A stretch of 64,000 bases of DNA from Rarobacter incanus (GCF_006715765.1 NZ_VFNV01000001.1:1922001-1986000), one strand, 5' to 3'. Counted from the stretch's first letter, positions 15,636-24,333 are shown. Numbers and translations are program-made. Notes: generated by a model from the letters alone, not told the origin.

Positions 15636-16991
15636 ATGGGAGCTCACAGCGCGCACGGGCACGCGCATTCGCAATCACGCATCGCCGTAAGTGACCGCCG
15701 TGCCATCCGCATAGTCATCGCCGTGATCATCCCGGTCATTATCGGGACGATCGCGGCGATGGCCGCCCTGTGGCCCAACCGCGACAAGCTACCCGATTCG
15801 ATACCGATCACCGATCCCAGCGCCGTCATCATGTACGCCACCATCACGACCGCCGGGAACTCCACGACGACCGATGTTGGCGCCGTGATCACCAAGATTC
15901 CGGCATCGTCCGCCAAGCAATTGCAGGAGGCCGGCGAACAGGTGCCGGCGGTCGGGACCGAAATGCGGCTCTACATGTCCTACGAGCAACTCAACGTTGG
16001 CGTGGAGCCGGGCTCCAAGGCCCGCATCGTGTACTTGCCATACGCCGTCGGCGTTGACGATGGTTCCGGCAACGAAGCCAGCCCCTACGTGTTCTTGGAC
16101 TACGACCGCTCCGCGCCGATCGGTGTGCTGGCGGTGATTTACGCCCTCTTGGTGCTGGTCGTTGCGCGTTGGCGGGGCCTTGCCGCGTTCATAGGTTTGG
16201 GGCTGTCCATGGCCGTCCTCGCCTACTTCACCCTGCCTGCGCTACTGGCGGGAGGCCCCCCGCTCCCGATCGCGTTGGTCAGTTCCGTCGCGATCATGCT
16301 CGTCTCGCTCTACGTCGCCCACGGCGTGTCGGTGCGCACATCGGCTGCACTGTTGGGAACGGTTGTGGGCCTGGCGCTGACCACTGGGATCGCGTGGTGG
16401 GCGACCAAGAACGCTCAATTGACGGGAATGACCAGCGACGAGGCCCTCTCGCTTCCTTCCTACGTGCCGGGATTGGACCTGCGCGGGCTGGTCATGTGCG
16501 GAATCGTCCTGGCGGGCTTGGGCGTCCTCAACGATGTGACCGTCACGCAGGCATCGGCCGTGTGGGAAATGCGCGAACTGGCACCGCATGCGACCCGGTG
16601 GCAACTATTCCGTGGCGCACTGCGGATCGGACGCGATCACATCGCCTCGACGGTTTACACGATCGTGTTCGCGTACCTGGGGGCGTCTCTTCCACTGTTC
16701 ATGCTGGTGGTCTTGCAAGAGCAATCGATCGCCACCTCGATCACGTCGGGTTCCATCGCCGAGGAAGTGGTGCGCACGCTTGTGAGCTCAATCGGCCTGG
16801 TGCTTGCCATCCCCATTACGACTGTGCTGGCCACGATCCTGGCGCCCGGCCATCAGTCGTCGGCGCCGCCGCGGGAGCCGTCATCGGATGCCCCCGGTGA
16901 CGAGCCGTCCTTGCCGTCGCCCGCCGCAGGATCGGAGCTCGGCGATGAGCCGGCGCCGGGAGCCTTCGACGTGCCGGGCTGGCGGCGCTGA
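15636..16991 (+). CDS. YibE/F-family membrane protein with His-rich N-terminus
   Basis: This 451-aa protein has the YibE/F arrangement: an N-terminal membrane helix (~25-45), an extracytoplasmic domain with an SH3-like barrel (~60-165), then about seven membrane segments to ~420 and a disordered acidic/Pro-rich tail. The FLDYDRSAPIGVLAVIYALL segment and GVLNDVTVTQASAVWE are diagnostic. The first 12 residues (MGAHSAHGHAHS) hold four His in a metal-binding-like cluster. The function of the family is unsettled; transport is likely. The gene starts 7 bp after rpmF, so it is probably part of the zinc-starvation operon. Its last 139 bp overlap a convergent gene. Confidence 0.82.
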   Translation: MGAHSAHGHAHSQSRIAVSDRRAIRIVIAVIIPVIIGTIAAMAALWPNRDKLPDSIPITDPSAVIMYATITTAGNSTTTDVGAVITKIPASSAKQLQEAGEQVPAVGTEMRLYMSYEQLNVGVEPGSKARIVYLPYAVGVDDGSGNEASPYVFLDYDRSAPIGVLAVIYALLVLVVARWRGLAAFIGLGLSMAVLAYFTLPALLAGGPPLPIALVSSVAIMLVSLYVAHGVSVRTSAALLGTVVGLALTTGIAWWATKNAQLTGMTSDEALSLPSYVPGLDLRGLVMCGIVLAGLGVLNDVTVTQASAVWEMRELAPHATRWQLFRGALRIGRDHIASTVYTIVFAYLGASLPLFMLVVLQEQSIATSITSGSIAEEVVRTLVSSIGLVLAIPITTVLATILAPGHQSSAPPREPSSDAPGDEPSLPSPAAGSELGDEPAPGAFDVPGWRR

Positions 16992-17236
16992 CGGCGGGCT
17001 CGTTCGGCCAGGAACGCGAGAAACTCGGGGTCATCGTCCGGGGCAATCGGTGCCGGTGGGCGCGCCGTCCGGCTGCGAACCAACCAGAGGACCGGTCCCA
17101 TGACCGGCAGGACGATCACCAGGGTCATCCATAGCCAGCGAGGAGCGCCCGCGCGCCGGTAGGCGGGGCTCTGGTATGCGTCGACTGCCGCGTACACGGT
17201 GAGCGCGGCGACGGCGAGGAACAGTATCTGGCGCAT
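16853..17236 (-). CDS. PLDc_N-domain membrane protein
   Basis: This 127-aa protein starts with a membrane helix (ILFLAVAALTVYAAVDAY) and a second one (WLWMTLVIVLPVMGPVLWLV), the two-helix PLDc_N pattern. The conserved RWLWMTLVIVLPVMGPVLWL block is typical of the domain in actinobacteria. A long hydrophilic Ser/Gly/Asp tail (PGASDDGSRGGADD) follows. The tail is encoded antisense to the YibE/F C-terminus for 139 bp; both tails are low-complexity, so both can be real. The function is unknown; such proteins are small membrane proteins of uncertain role. Confidence 0.75.
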   Translation of the reverse strand: MRQILFLAVAALTVYAAVDAYQSPAYRRAGAPRWLWMTLVIVLPVMGPVLWLVRSRTARPPAPIAPDDDPEFLAFLAERARRQRRQPGTSKAPGAGSSPSSDPAAGDGKDGSSPGASDDGSRGGADD

Positions 17237-17275
17237 ATCACCAGCCTACTGGGTGGCTCGTTGATCGAGTGCGCC

Positions 17276-17533
17276 GGTTTGTGCGGGGGGTTTGTGCAGG
17301 GGTGGTCTCGATACGCCCGCTACGCGGGCAACTCGACCAGCGGGGACGTCGAGTGCGGTGGTTTGAGCAGGGGTCTTGACTGAAAGGGGCGCGGTCGGCG
17401 CGTGCGGGGGTGTGCGAACTCGTCGAGCGCGGGGTTTTGGTTCGGGTGCGGTGGTTTGTGCGGGGGTTTGTGCAGGGGTGGTCTCGATACGCCCGCTGCG
17501 CGGGCAACTCGACCAGCGGGGTCGTCGAGTGCG
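17276..17533. repeat. Two ~80-bp REP-like direct repeats with inner hairpin
   Basis: Two nearly identical copies (17276-17359 and 17453-17533) share TTTGTGCAGGGGTGGTCTCG, then CCCGCT(A/G)CGCGGG, then AACTCGACCAGCGGGG. Each copy contains a hairpin: TGGTCTCGA near the start pairs imperfectly with TCGACCA, with CCCGC/GCGGG as the inner stem. Similar TCGACCAGC-bearing dispersed repeats are familiar in actinobacterial intergenic DNA. Fragments of GGTTTGTGCGGGGG recur between copies. No gene was found in 17237-17599. Confidence 0.82.
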
Positions 17534-17599
17534 AGGTTTTGGTTCGAGTGCGGTGGTTTGTGCGGGGGTGGGCGTCCTGGATCCGCGTACCCTTGATGG

Positions 17600-18022
17600 G
17601 TGCCTTTGGTTAAATACACGCTCTATCGCGTCGTACTGTTTCTCTTTGCCGCGGCGGTGCTATACCTGCTTGGCATGGGCGGTTGGCTCCTGTGGGTCGC
17701 CGCAGTATTCATTGCGTTCTTGCTGTCGTACATTGCGTTGCCGCGCCCACGCGCCGCCGCCTCGCAATACCTGTTGGAGCGGAGGAACCGCCGGCAAGCG
17801 GGCCACCGCTTCAGCGACACCCAGGAAGAGGATTTTGCCGACGAGGACACCCAAATCGAGTCCCAACAGATCCGAGATGGCGGGGGTCTTGCGGTGAACC
17901 CCGATGGTGGCGACGCACTTCCGGACTGCGGTGATGGCGGGGGTCTTGCGGTGCACCCCGATGGCGGCGACCGTGGGGACAGCACCGATGCAAGCGACGG
18001 CCTACCGCGCCCCAAGAACTAG
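17600..18022 (+). CDS. DUF4229-family small membrane protein
   Basis: This 140-aa protein has two membrane helices (VVLFLFAAAVLYLLGMG and WLLWVAAVFIAFLLSYIAL) followed by RAAASQYLLERRNRR, the DUF4229 pattern. A long acidic, Gly-rich tail follows. The tail contains a 39-bp DNA duplication (17876-17914 and 17933-17971), giving DGGGLAVNPDGGD and DGGGLAVHPDGGD. The start is a GTG with a weak GATGGG upstream. It sits next to menA in many actinobacteria and overlaps menA's 3' end by 21 bp on the opposite strand. Function unknown; the association with menaquinone synthesis is by neighbourhood only. Confidence 0.76.
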   Translation: MPLVKYTLYRVVLFLFAAAVLYLLGMGGWLLWVAAVFIAFLLSYIALPRPRAAASQYLLERRNRRQAGHRFSDTQEEDFADEDTQIESQQIRDGGGLAVNPDGGDALPDCGDGGGLAVHPDGGDRGDSTDASDGLPRPKN

Positions 18023-18883
18023 CGCGATAGCGAATAGCAGCGCGAACCCCAATTCGTAAAGACCGGTTCCGGACAGGACCATGATGAGCGCGCGCCCCCA
18101 GGCGCCCGCCAGCACCGGAATCGACAGCAGCACGGCGGGGGCCAACAGCAGGCACACCAGCAGCGACCAGCCGCCGGTGGCGGGCGCGGCCAGGGACCCC
18201 AAAAGGATCGGAACCGCGATCATCGCGACATAGCTCAGGCGAGCATTGCGCTCGCCCATGCGCACCGCGAGCGTCATCTTGCCTGCCATTCGGTCCCCGG
18301 CGATGTCCCGGATGTTGTTGACCATCAGCAGCGCGCAAGCGAGCAGGCCGATGGAGATCGCGCCCAGAACTCCGACCAGCGTGATGCGCCCGGCTTGTGT
18401 CAGCTGCGTTCCAAGGACGGCGACCAGGCCGAAGAAAACAAAAACGCCGACCTCGCCCAATCCGCGGTAGCCGTAGGGATTCTTGCCGCCGGTGTAGAAC
18501 CAGGCCGCGGCGATCGCGGCGACGCCGATGGCGAGCAGCCACCACTGAGCGCTCGCGATCACCAGCACCAAGCCAAACAGGGCACCGGCACCGAACCAAC
18601 CGAACGCGGCATATTTCACCGCACTCGGTGACGCGGCGCCCGATGCCACCAGCCGCATCGGGCCCACCCGTTCCAGATCGGTGCCGCGGATTCCGTCGGA
18701 GTAGTCGTTGGCCAGGTTAACGCCAATCTGCAAGCTCAGCGCAACAGCCAGCGCGGCCAGGGCCAACCAACCGCTGAATTCTCCCGCATGGTATGCGGCT
18801 GCCGAGCCGACGATCACGGGTGCGGCGGCCGCGGGAAGGGTGCGGGGGCGAGCGCCCTCGGCCCATTGCGCCAAAGTTGCCAT
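18002..18883 (-). CDS. menA: 1,4-dihydroxy-2-naphthoate polyprenyltransferase
   Basis: MenA attaches the polyprenyl side chain to DHNA in the membrane, the penultimate step of menaquinone synthesis. The 293-aa UbiA-family protein shows the first Asp-rich motif NLANDYSDGIRG (N-D-x-x-D) near residue 57-68 and a second acidic motif NNIRDIAGDRMAGK near 190. Nine or so membrane segments are visible. ATG at 18883; menE lies 56 bp upstream on the same strand, so the two may share a transcript. The gene's end overlaps the DUF4229 gene on the other strand by 21 bp. Confidence 0.93.
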   Translation of the reverse strand: MATLAQWAEGARPRTLPAAAAPVIVGSAAAYHAGEFSGWLALAALAVALSLQIGVNLANDYSDGIRGTDLERVGPMRLVASGAASPSAVKYAAFGWFGAGALFGLVLVIASAQWWLLAIGVAAIAAAWFYTGGKNPYGYRGLGEVGVFVFFGLVAVLGTQLTQAGRITLVGVLGAISIGLLACALLMVNNIRDIAGDRMAGKMTLAVRMGERNARLSYVAMIAVPILLGSLAAPATGGWSLLVCLLLAPAVLLSIPVLAGAWGRALIMVLSGTGLYELGFALLFAIALVLGAR

Positions 18884-18939
18884 GTCGGATCCTTTCGGGG
18901 CGAATTACGGGCGGTGGCCCGCTGCCGCGGTGGGCGGCG

Positions 18940-20055
18940 TCAGTAGCTGGCGTCCAGTGCGGCGCTTGCCGCGGCGGCGATCCACCGGCGGTCCACCTTA
19001 CCCGTCGCACCAACGGGAAATTCCGGAACGTCGATGAATGAGTGCGGAACCTGCTGCGGAGCCAGCGCACCTCGCAGGGATTGCCGGGCGGCGCGCGCGC
19101 GGGCCTCGTCCCATATTTCGCGTCCCAACCCGCGCGCTATGACCGCGGTGACCCGCTGCCCCCACTGCGGATCGGGCACCCCGACGACAACGACCTGCGC
19201 CTGCGGATCGTGCAGGTGAGCGCGGATGGCGTCCTCGACAACCGATGGGACGACGTTGTGGCCTCCCGTGACGATAACGTCGTCGGCCCGGCCGGCCACC
19301 CGCAGTCGGTGCCCGTCCCATGTCCCGACGTCGTTGGTGCGCCACCACCCATCCTTCGTGAGGTGCGCGGCGGTCGTCGCCTCATCGATCCGGCCCGCCG
19401 CGTCGACGTAGCCGGATGCCAGCACCCGCCCGCGAAGGTGGATGCGGCCGTCGGCGTCGGTGCGGACCTCGACCCCCGGCAGCGGGATGCCGTTATAGAC
19501 GCAACCGCCGCACGTTTCGGTCATGCCGTAGGTCGTAGTCACGTTGATTCCGGCCGCGGCCGCTCGGGCGGCGAGCGATAGGTCCAGCGCGGCGCCGCCT
19601 ACCAGCACATGATCGAACGAGGCCAACGCCCGCGTTGCCTCCGCATCGCCCAAAATGCGAAACAGCTGGGTGGGAACGAGCGAAACCGTGCGGCGCCCGG
19701 CGGGCAAGGACGCTGCGGCGTGCGCAAAGGCCGCGGGAGTGAACGACGATGCCGGGTCCATGGTCGCGAGCGGGGCCGCTGACAGGTGGGCCCTGACCAG
19801 GACCTGGAAGCCCGCGATGTGCCGCGCGGGGAGGCACAGTAGCCAGGCCCCCGCGTCGGTGAGGTGGTCGAGCGTCGCGCGTGCGGAGGCGACCAACGCC
19901 GCGTGCGCGAGCAGCACCCGCGCCCCGGTTCCCGACGTCGACCCGGATGTCGTTACGATCACCGCTCCGCTTGCGCCGGCAGCCACGGCGCGGGCCAGAC
20001 GCGCCGGATCGGCGCAGGTGCGCAAATCTTCGGGCGGTTGGGCGAGGCTCACCAT
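18940..20055 (-). CDS. menE: o-Succinylbenzoate-CoA ligase (MenE-like AMP-forming ligase)
   Basis: This acyl-CoA ligase probably forms o-succinylbenzoyl-CoA for menaquinone. The 371-aa protein, the short actinobacterial MenE length, has the ATP-loop VTTSGSTSGTG near residue 34-44, the ATYGMTETCGG-like motif (TTYGMTETCGGCVY) and the C-terminal GRADDVIVTGGHNV hinge with a conserved Asp. The catalytic Lys of the C-terminal domain is in GATGKVDRRW. It neighbours menA, which supports the MenE assignment over other AMP ligases. Starts with ATG at 20055. Confidence 0.87.
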   Translation of the reverse strand: MVSLAQPPEDLRTCADPARLARAVAAGASGAVIVTTSGSTSGTGARVLLAHAALVASARATLDHLTDAGAWLLCLPARHIAGFQVLVRAHLSAAPLATMDPASSFTPAAFAHAAASLPAGRRTVSLVPTQLFRILGDAEATRALASFDHVLVGGAALDLSLAARAAAAGINVTTTYGMTETCGGCVYNGIPLPGVEVRTDADGRIHLRGRVLASGYVDAAGRIDEATTAAHLTKDGWWRTNDVGTWDGHRLRVAGRADDVIVTGGHNVVPSVVEDAIRAHLHDPQAQVVVVGVPDPQWGQRVTAVIARGLGREIWDEARARAARQSLRGALAPQQVPHSFIDVPEFPVGATGKVDRRWIAAAASAALDASY

Positions 20056-20140
20056 CTCAGCGTATTAGGGCACTTAGGCTGATACGGCATCAAGTGCTCA
20101 AGATCACTGATTGATCGGGAAAATGCGTGAGGAGTCGGCC

Positions 20141-21220
20141 GTGAACCGTCAGGTGCCTTCCAAGGGAAATCGGGGGCCAGCGTGGGCGCGCGTTGTCGCG
20201 CCGCTGCTGCTTGTGCCCCTCGTCGCCGCCGGATGCGGGAAATCGGCTTCCGCCCCCGCCACGGTGACAGCGCTTCCCAGCGTGGCGGCGACCCGGGTCG
20301 CGCCGCCGGAACCCGCGGCGGCGGCTATCACCTGGCCGCTGACCGGCGTGGAAACCGAAAAGGTGGCGCAGCGGCCCGCGCTGAGCGTCAAGATCGAGAA
20401 TTCGCCCGCGGCGCGGCCCCAGATCGGGCTCAACGACACCGATTTGGTTTACGAGGAAGTCGTCGAGGGCGGCATAACGCGGTTCATTGCCGTGTTCCAG
20501 TCCATGACCCCTAAGGTCGTGGGCCCGATTCGCTCGGTGCGCCCCATGGACGCGAACCTGATCGCTCCGCTGGGGGGATTGCTGGCCTATTCCGGGGGGC
20601 AGAGCGCATTCTTGGGGCTGGCGCCGAAGGCTGGCCTCCAGGTGTTGAGCATGGATGCCGGGGCGGCGGGGTTCAGCCGCACCTCCACCAAGGCAGCGCC
20701 GCACAACGTGGTTGGTGACACGGCCACGTTCTGGAAGCAGGCCAAGGGCAAGAACAAGAAGGTTCCCGCGGCGGCCTTCGCGTATAACGACGAGGAATCG
20801 ACCGCGGCGGCATCCGGTGAGTCGATCAAGGAGCTGTCGGTGACGATGTCGCAGGGGTTCAACCCCCGCTGGCACTGGGACGAGAAGAAGAAGGTCTTCA
20901 AGCGATCCGAGGGCGCGACGCCGGCCACCGTTCAGGGCGGTGATCGAATCGTCGCGAAGAACATCGTTGTGCTCAAGGTGAAGATCACCCAGACCAAGTA
21001 TCGGGATCCCGCGGGCAACCCGGTCCCCGAAACGATCGTCATCGGATCGGGCAAGGGTTTGGTCGTCTCCGAGGGCAAGGCGGTCGCGGTGACCTGGAAG
21101 AAGAAGAACCAGAAATCGCAGATCGAGCTCGCGACCGCGGACGGCAAGGCGGTCGAATTGACGCCGGGGAACACCTGGATCGAACTCATGCCGAACACAA
21201 ACAAGTGGACAACGAAGTAG
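20141..21220 (+). CDS. DUF3048 (YerB-like) lipoprotein
   Basis: This 359-aa exported lipoprotein has a lipobox (LVAAGC) after the hydrophobic stretch VVAPLLLVPLVAAGC. Residues ~60-200 show the DUF3048 signatures: RPALSVKIENSPAARPQIGL, DLVYEEVVEGGITRF and VGPIRSVRPMD. The C-terminal ~120 residues form the second DUF3048-associated domain. The GTG at 20141 is chosen because GAGGAG sits 6 nt upstream; a TTG 10 codons earlier has no such site. YerB-type proteins have a cell-envelope role of unknown detail. The gene overlaps the flavin reductase gene by 16 bp. Confidence 0.86.
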   Translation: MNRQVPSKGNRGPAWARVVAPLLLVPLVAAGCGKSASAPATVTALPSVAATRVAPPEPAAAAITWPLTGVETEKVAQRPALSVKIENSPAARPQIGLNDTDLVYEEVVEGGITRFIAVFQSMTPKVVGPIRSVRPMDANLIAPLGGLLAYSGGQSAFLGLAPKAGLQVLSMDAGAAGFSRTSTKAAPHNVVGDTATFWKQAKGKNKKVPAAAFAYNDEESTAAASGESIKELSVTMSQGFNPRWHWDEKKKVFKRSEGATPATVQGGDRIVAKNIVVLKVKITQTKYRDPAGNPVPETIVIGSGKGLVVSEGKAVAVTWKKKNQKSQIELATADGKAVELTPGNTWIELMPNTNKWTTK

Positions 21221-21717
21221 AAGGTAACGCCGCAGAGCGGTTCCGCGAACTCTCGAACCGCCTGGCCAAGGGCGTGGCGGTCGTCAGCGCGCGTCACCGC
21301 GGCCACGACGTCGCGCGCACGGTCACGGACGTCATCACCGTTTCGTGGGATCCGCCGACGGTCATGGTTTCGCTGTATTCGCTGGGCAGGATGGCGGAGG
21401 CGCTTGAGGCCGAATCGACCTTCGCGGTGAGCTTCCTGTCAGCGGACCAGCGGTGGATCGCGCAGTGGCTGGCGGAACCGGGCACCCCGACGATCGGCCT
21501 GCTGGACCAGATCCCGCACCGCAGACTCGACCCCGCCGGGCCTGCTTTGATCGAGGGCGCAAGCGCGGGGCTGGTGGTGCGCAAGGAGCACGAATTCGAG
21601 GTTGCCACGCACACCCTCTTCGCGGGCGGCGTGGTCGCCATGGTCGGCGCAGGTGCGCGCCCCTCGGCGCTGCTGCGCCACCGCGGCGACTATATCCAGG
21701 TCGGCGACCACATGTGA
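21205..21717 (+). CDS. Flavin reductase-like FMN-binding protein
   Basis: This 170-aa protein belongs to the flavin reductase-like split-barrel family: KGVAVVSARHRGHDVARTVT, the SWDPPTVMVSL strand, TFAVSFLSADQRWIAQWLA and the C-terminal LLRHRGDYIQVGDH. The fold binds FMN and reduces free flavin or feeds a partner monooxygenase; none is adjacent. The GTG start overlaps the lipoprotein stop, so translation is coupled. The 3' end overlaps the convergent pmt gene by 28 bp. Confidence 0.84.
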   Translation: MDNEVEGNAAERFRELSNRLAKGVAVVSARHRGHDVARTVTDVITVSWDPPTVMVSLYSLGRMAEALEAESTFAVSFLSADQRWIAQWLAEPGTPTIGLLDQIPHRRLDPAGPALIEGASAGLVVRKEHEFEVATHTLFAGGVVAMVGAGARPSALLRHRGDYIQVGDHM

Positions 21718-23462
21718 ATGAGCCAGTACATGTACGGAACCGAAACCCCCGTCCAAAGCGGGTAAAAGAACACCGCGACGAGCGCAATGGCGCCCAGGGT
21801 CCACCACAGGACGATGAGGGTCGTGCGGCGCCGGCGCCGGGCGCGCCGCACGGTTTGCCGGGCCCGCAACTGGCCGCGGGTGGCGAATGCGGCATCGGGA
21901 AGCCGCCGCGCCAGCGCGATCGTTGCCTGCGGGACATCGCACCGTTCCAGTAACAGCGCGACCCCGTAAGCGAACGCGAGCGCTACGAACGGGGACAACA
22001 CAACCATGTAGAAGTTGAATATGGTGCGTTCGGCGAAGAACAGCCATGGGACCCACGCCCCGACATAACCCGCCACCACCGCGCCCGCGCGCCAGTCGCG
22101 CAGGCGGATCAGGAACCACAGTGCACACACGAACGCGGCCGCGCCCAGCCACCACAGCAGCGGGTTACCCAGCGCCAAGACGGCCTCCACCTGGTGACTG
22201 TCCGACTCCTCCCAATAAAAGGACGTCGGCCGCGCCTGGATCGGCCACAACCACGGGTTCGACTGGTAGCGGTGGGGCGTTTCGAGATTTTCGTGGAAGG
22301 TCAGCATCGTCGAGTGGTAGTGGATGAACGATCGCGCGCCGTTCCACCAGCCGAGCAAAGAATCGGGCAGCCAGCTCGGGATGGGCGCGGGGTTTTGCGC
22401 CGCCCACCTGCGGCCCCAGGCGTCCAGATGGGTGAACCACGACCACCACGAGGCAACGTAGACGATCACCAGCGTCGGGACAAGCGCAAAGAACGAGGCC
22501 ACCGCGTCCCGCACGAACCAGGTCCGCAACCAGTGCGGTGCGCCGATGGTGCGTCGCGCGGACCAGTCCCATGCGACGGCAGCGATACCGAAGGTGACCG
22601 CGAAGTAGACACCCGACCACTTCGTTCCGGTGGCTAGGCCTAGCGCGACGCCGCAGGCGATCAGCCACCACCGCATCCCCGCCGGCCTGCCCGCCTGCAT
22701 GCGGCGGCGCGAATGTGTGCGGTCCGCGATCAGGCACGCGAACGCGACCACGACAAAGAATGCCAGGATTCCGTCCAGGATCGCGGTGCGCGACATCACG
22801 ATCCCCAGGCCGTCCACGGCCAGCAGCCCCCCGGCCATCGTGCCGAGCGCTGTCGAGGCGAGGATGCGGCGCGCCGTGCGCGCGAGAATGAAGATCATGA
22901 GCGTTCCGAGCACCGCGGTCGCGAGCCGCCACGCCCAGGCGTGGTCGACCCCGCCCGCATCGATTCCCAGCGATATGAGCCACTTGCCGACAGGTGGGTG
23001 CACGGTGTAGTTCGCCTGCTGGAGGTACTGGTCGACGTTTCCGGCGGCGAAGCTTTGGTCGATGTCAGCCGGCCACTTCGCGTCGTAGCCGATCTGGGAC
23101 AGCGTGTAGGCGTCCTTGACGTAGTACGTTTCGTCGAACACGATCGCGCGCGGGTGCCCCAGATTGATAAACCTGATCAACCCGCCCAAGGCGGTTACCA
23201 GCAGCGGGCCCAACCATCCCCACAGCCGGTCGCGTGCGGTGGCACCGAGCGCTAACTCGCGCGGGGAGAATAGCGCGGGGATCCCAGATTCGCTGCCGGT
23301 GGCGGCGGCCGCTGGCGCCGGGCTCGATGCTTGTTCAACGCTTGGGGCCGATTCGAGGGGGGCATCCGGCAGTGGGGCGCCGTGGTGGTCCCCCAATGCT
23401 TGCTCGCCTGACGCTTCCGCTCGGTGGGCGTTCGCCGCTACTTGTCCCTGCACCTGGCCCAT
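21690..23462 (-). CDS. Protein O-mannosyltransferase (Pmt family)
   Basis: This polytopic GT39-family enzyme transfers mannose from polyprenyl-phosphomannose to Ser/Thr of exported proteins. The 590-aa protein has the catalytic Asp-Glu in VFDETYYVKDAYTL (~113-126), the HPPVGKW motif, about eleven membrane segments and the conserved NPWLWPIQARPTSFYW stretch in the extracytoplasmic loop. The N-terminal ~75 residues are disordered (AEASGEQALGDHHG region) and of unclear status; a downstream start is possible. It is 28 bp from divergent rsmI, the order found in many actinobacteria. Mannosylated exoproteins would fit an organism that also secretes alpha-mannosidases. Confidence 0.9.
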   Translation of the reverse strand: MGQVQGQVAANAHRAEASGEQALGDHHGAPLPDAPLESAPSVEQASSPAPAAAATGSESGIPALFSPRELALGATARDRLWGWLGPLLVTALGGLIRFINLGHPRAIVFDETYYVKDAYTLSQIGYDAKWPADIDQSFAAGNVDQYLQQANYTVHPPVGKWLISLGIDAGGVDHAWAWRLATAVLGTLMIFILARTARRILASTALGTMAGGLLAVDGLGIVMSRTAILDGILAFFVVVAFACLIADRTHSRRRMQAGRPAGMRWWLIACGVALGLATGTKWSGVYFAVTFGIAAVAWDWSARRTIGAPHWLRTWFVRDAVASFFALVPTLVIVYVASWWSWFTHLDAWGRRWAAQNPAPIPSWLPDSLLGWWNGARSFIHYHSTMLTFHENLETPHRYQSNPWLWPIQARPTSFYWEESDSHQVEAVLALGNPLLWWLGAAAFVCALWFLIRLRDWRAGAVVAGYVGAWVPWLFFAERTIFNFYMVVLSPFVALAFAYGVALLLERCDVPQATIALARRLPDAAFATRGQLRARQTVRRARRRRRTTLIVLWWTLGAIALVAVFFYPLWTGVSVPYMYWLIHMWSPTWI

Positions 23463-23490
23463 CGTACTTTCCCCGTGTCACGCTTATTAG

Positions 23491-24333
23491 ATGAACAGCT
23501 TTGCGCAATCCGTGACCGGGGGACTGGTGCTCGCGGCGACCCCGATCGGAAATGCGGGCGACGCCTCGGCGCGCCTGATCGAACTGCTGGGAACGGCGGA
23601 CGTGATCGCTGCCGAGGACACCCGGCGCCTGCGCGACCTGGCGCGCCGCCTGGGGGTGACGATCGCGGGCCGGGTCGTTTCCAATTACGACCACAACGAA
23701 CGCGCTCGCGTGGGCGAATTGCTGGACGAAGTGGCAAGGGGGGCGCTCGTCCTTGTTGTCTCGGATGCCGGAATGCCAACAGTTTCCGATCCCGGTTACC
23801 CTCTTGTTGTCGCGGCCAGCGAACGCGGATTGCCCGTGACGGTGGTTCCGGGCCCGTCCGCGGTCCTCACGGCGCTGGCCATCTCGGGGCTGGCCACCGA
23901 CCGCTTCGCATTCGAGGGATTTGTGCCGCGCAAGGAGGGCGAACAGCGGCGGCTGTTTCGCGAGATCGCGGGCGCCCCGCACACCCTCGTCTTTTTCGAA
24001 TCACCGCACCGCGTGGCGCAAACCCTTGAAATCATGCATCAGGAGTGGGGGCCGCGCGCGGTGGCGGCGTGCCGCGAACTGACAAAGACTCACGAGCAGG
24101 TGATCCGGGGCAGGCTGGGCGAGCTGGACCTGGGGGAGCAGGTCCGCGGCGAATTTGTTCTGGTTGTCGAGGGGGCAAGCCGCGAAGAGCCGCAGGTCGC
24201 GGACGCGGCCGCGCAGGTCGGCGAACTGGTCGCCCGGGGCGTGCGCCACAAGGATGCGGTGCGGCAGGTGGCTGGGGCATTGGGGGTATCGCGGAGGGAG
24301 CTGTACGAGGCGACGCTGGCGCCGCGTGCATGA
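23491..24333 (+). CDS. rsmI: 16S rRNA (cytidine-1402-2'-O)-methyltransferase
   Basis: RsmI 2'-O-methylates C1402 in the decoding centre of 16S rRNA, using SAM. The 280-aa protein matches the tetrapyrrole-methylase fold: LAATPIGNAGDASARLIELL at the N-terminus, AEDTRRLRDLARRLGV, VSDAGMPTVSDPGYPLV and VPGPSAVLTALAISGL. The final ~50 residues form the RsmI C-terminal helix-turn-helix (LVARGVRHKDAVRQVAGALG). Its ATG has no strong ribosome-binding site in the 28-bp gap to divergent pmt, so a leaderless transcript is possible. The metG gene follows 31 bp later. Confidence 0.93.
   Translation: MNSFAQSVTGGLVLAATPIGNAGDASARLIELLGTADVIAAEDTRRLRDLARRLGVTIAGRVVSNYDHNERARVGELLDEVARGALVLVVSDAGMPTVSDPGYPLVVAASERGLPVTVVPGPSAVLTALAISGLATDRFAFEGFVPRKEGEQRRLFREIAGAPHTLVFFESPHRVAQTLEIMHQEWGPRAVAACRELTKTHEQVIRGRLGELDLGEQVRGEFVLVVEGASREEPQVADAAAQVGELVARGVRHKDAVRQVAGALGVSRRELYEATLAPRA

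Noticed and set aside
17276-17533. Direct repeats as insertion-sequence ends
   Set aside because: They are direct, not inverted, and no transposase lies between them.
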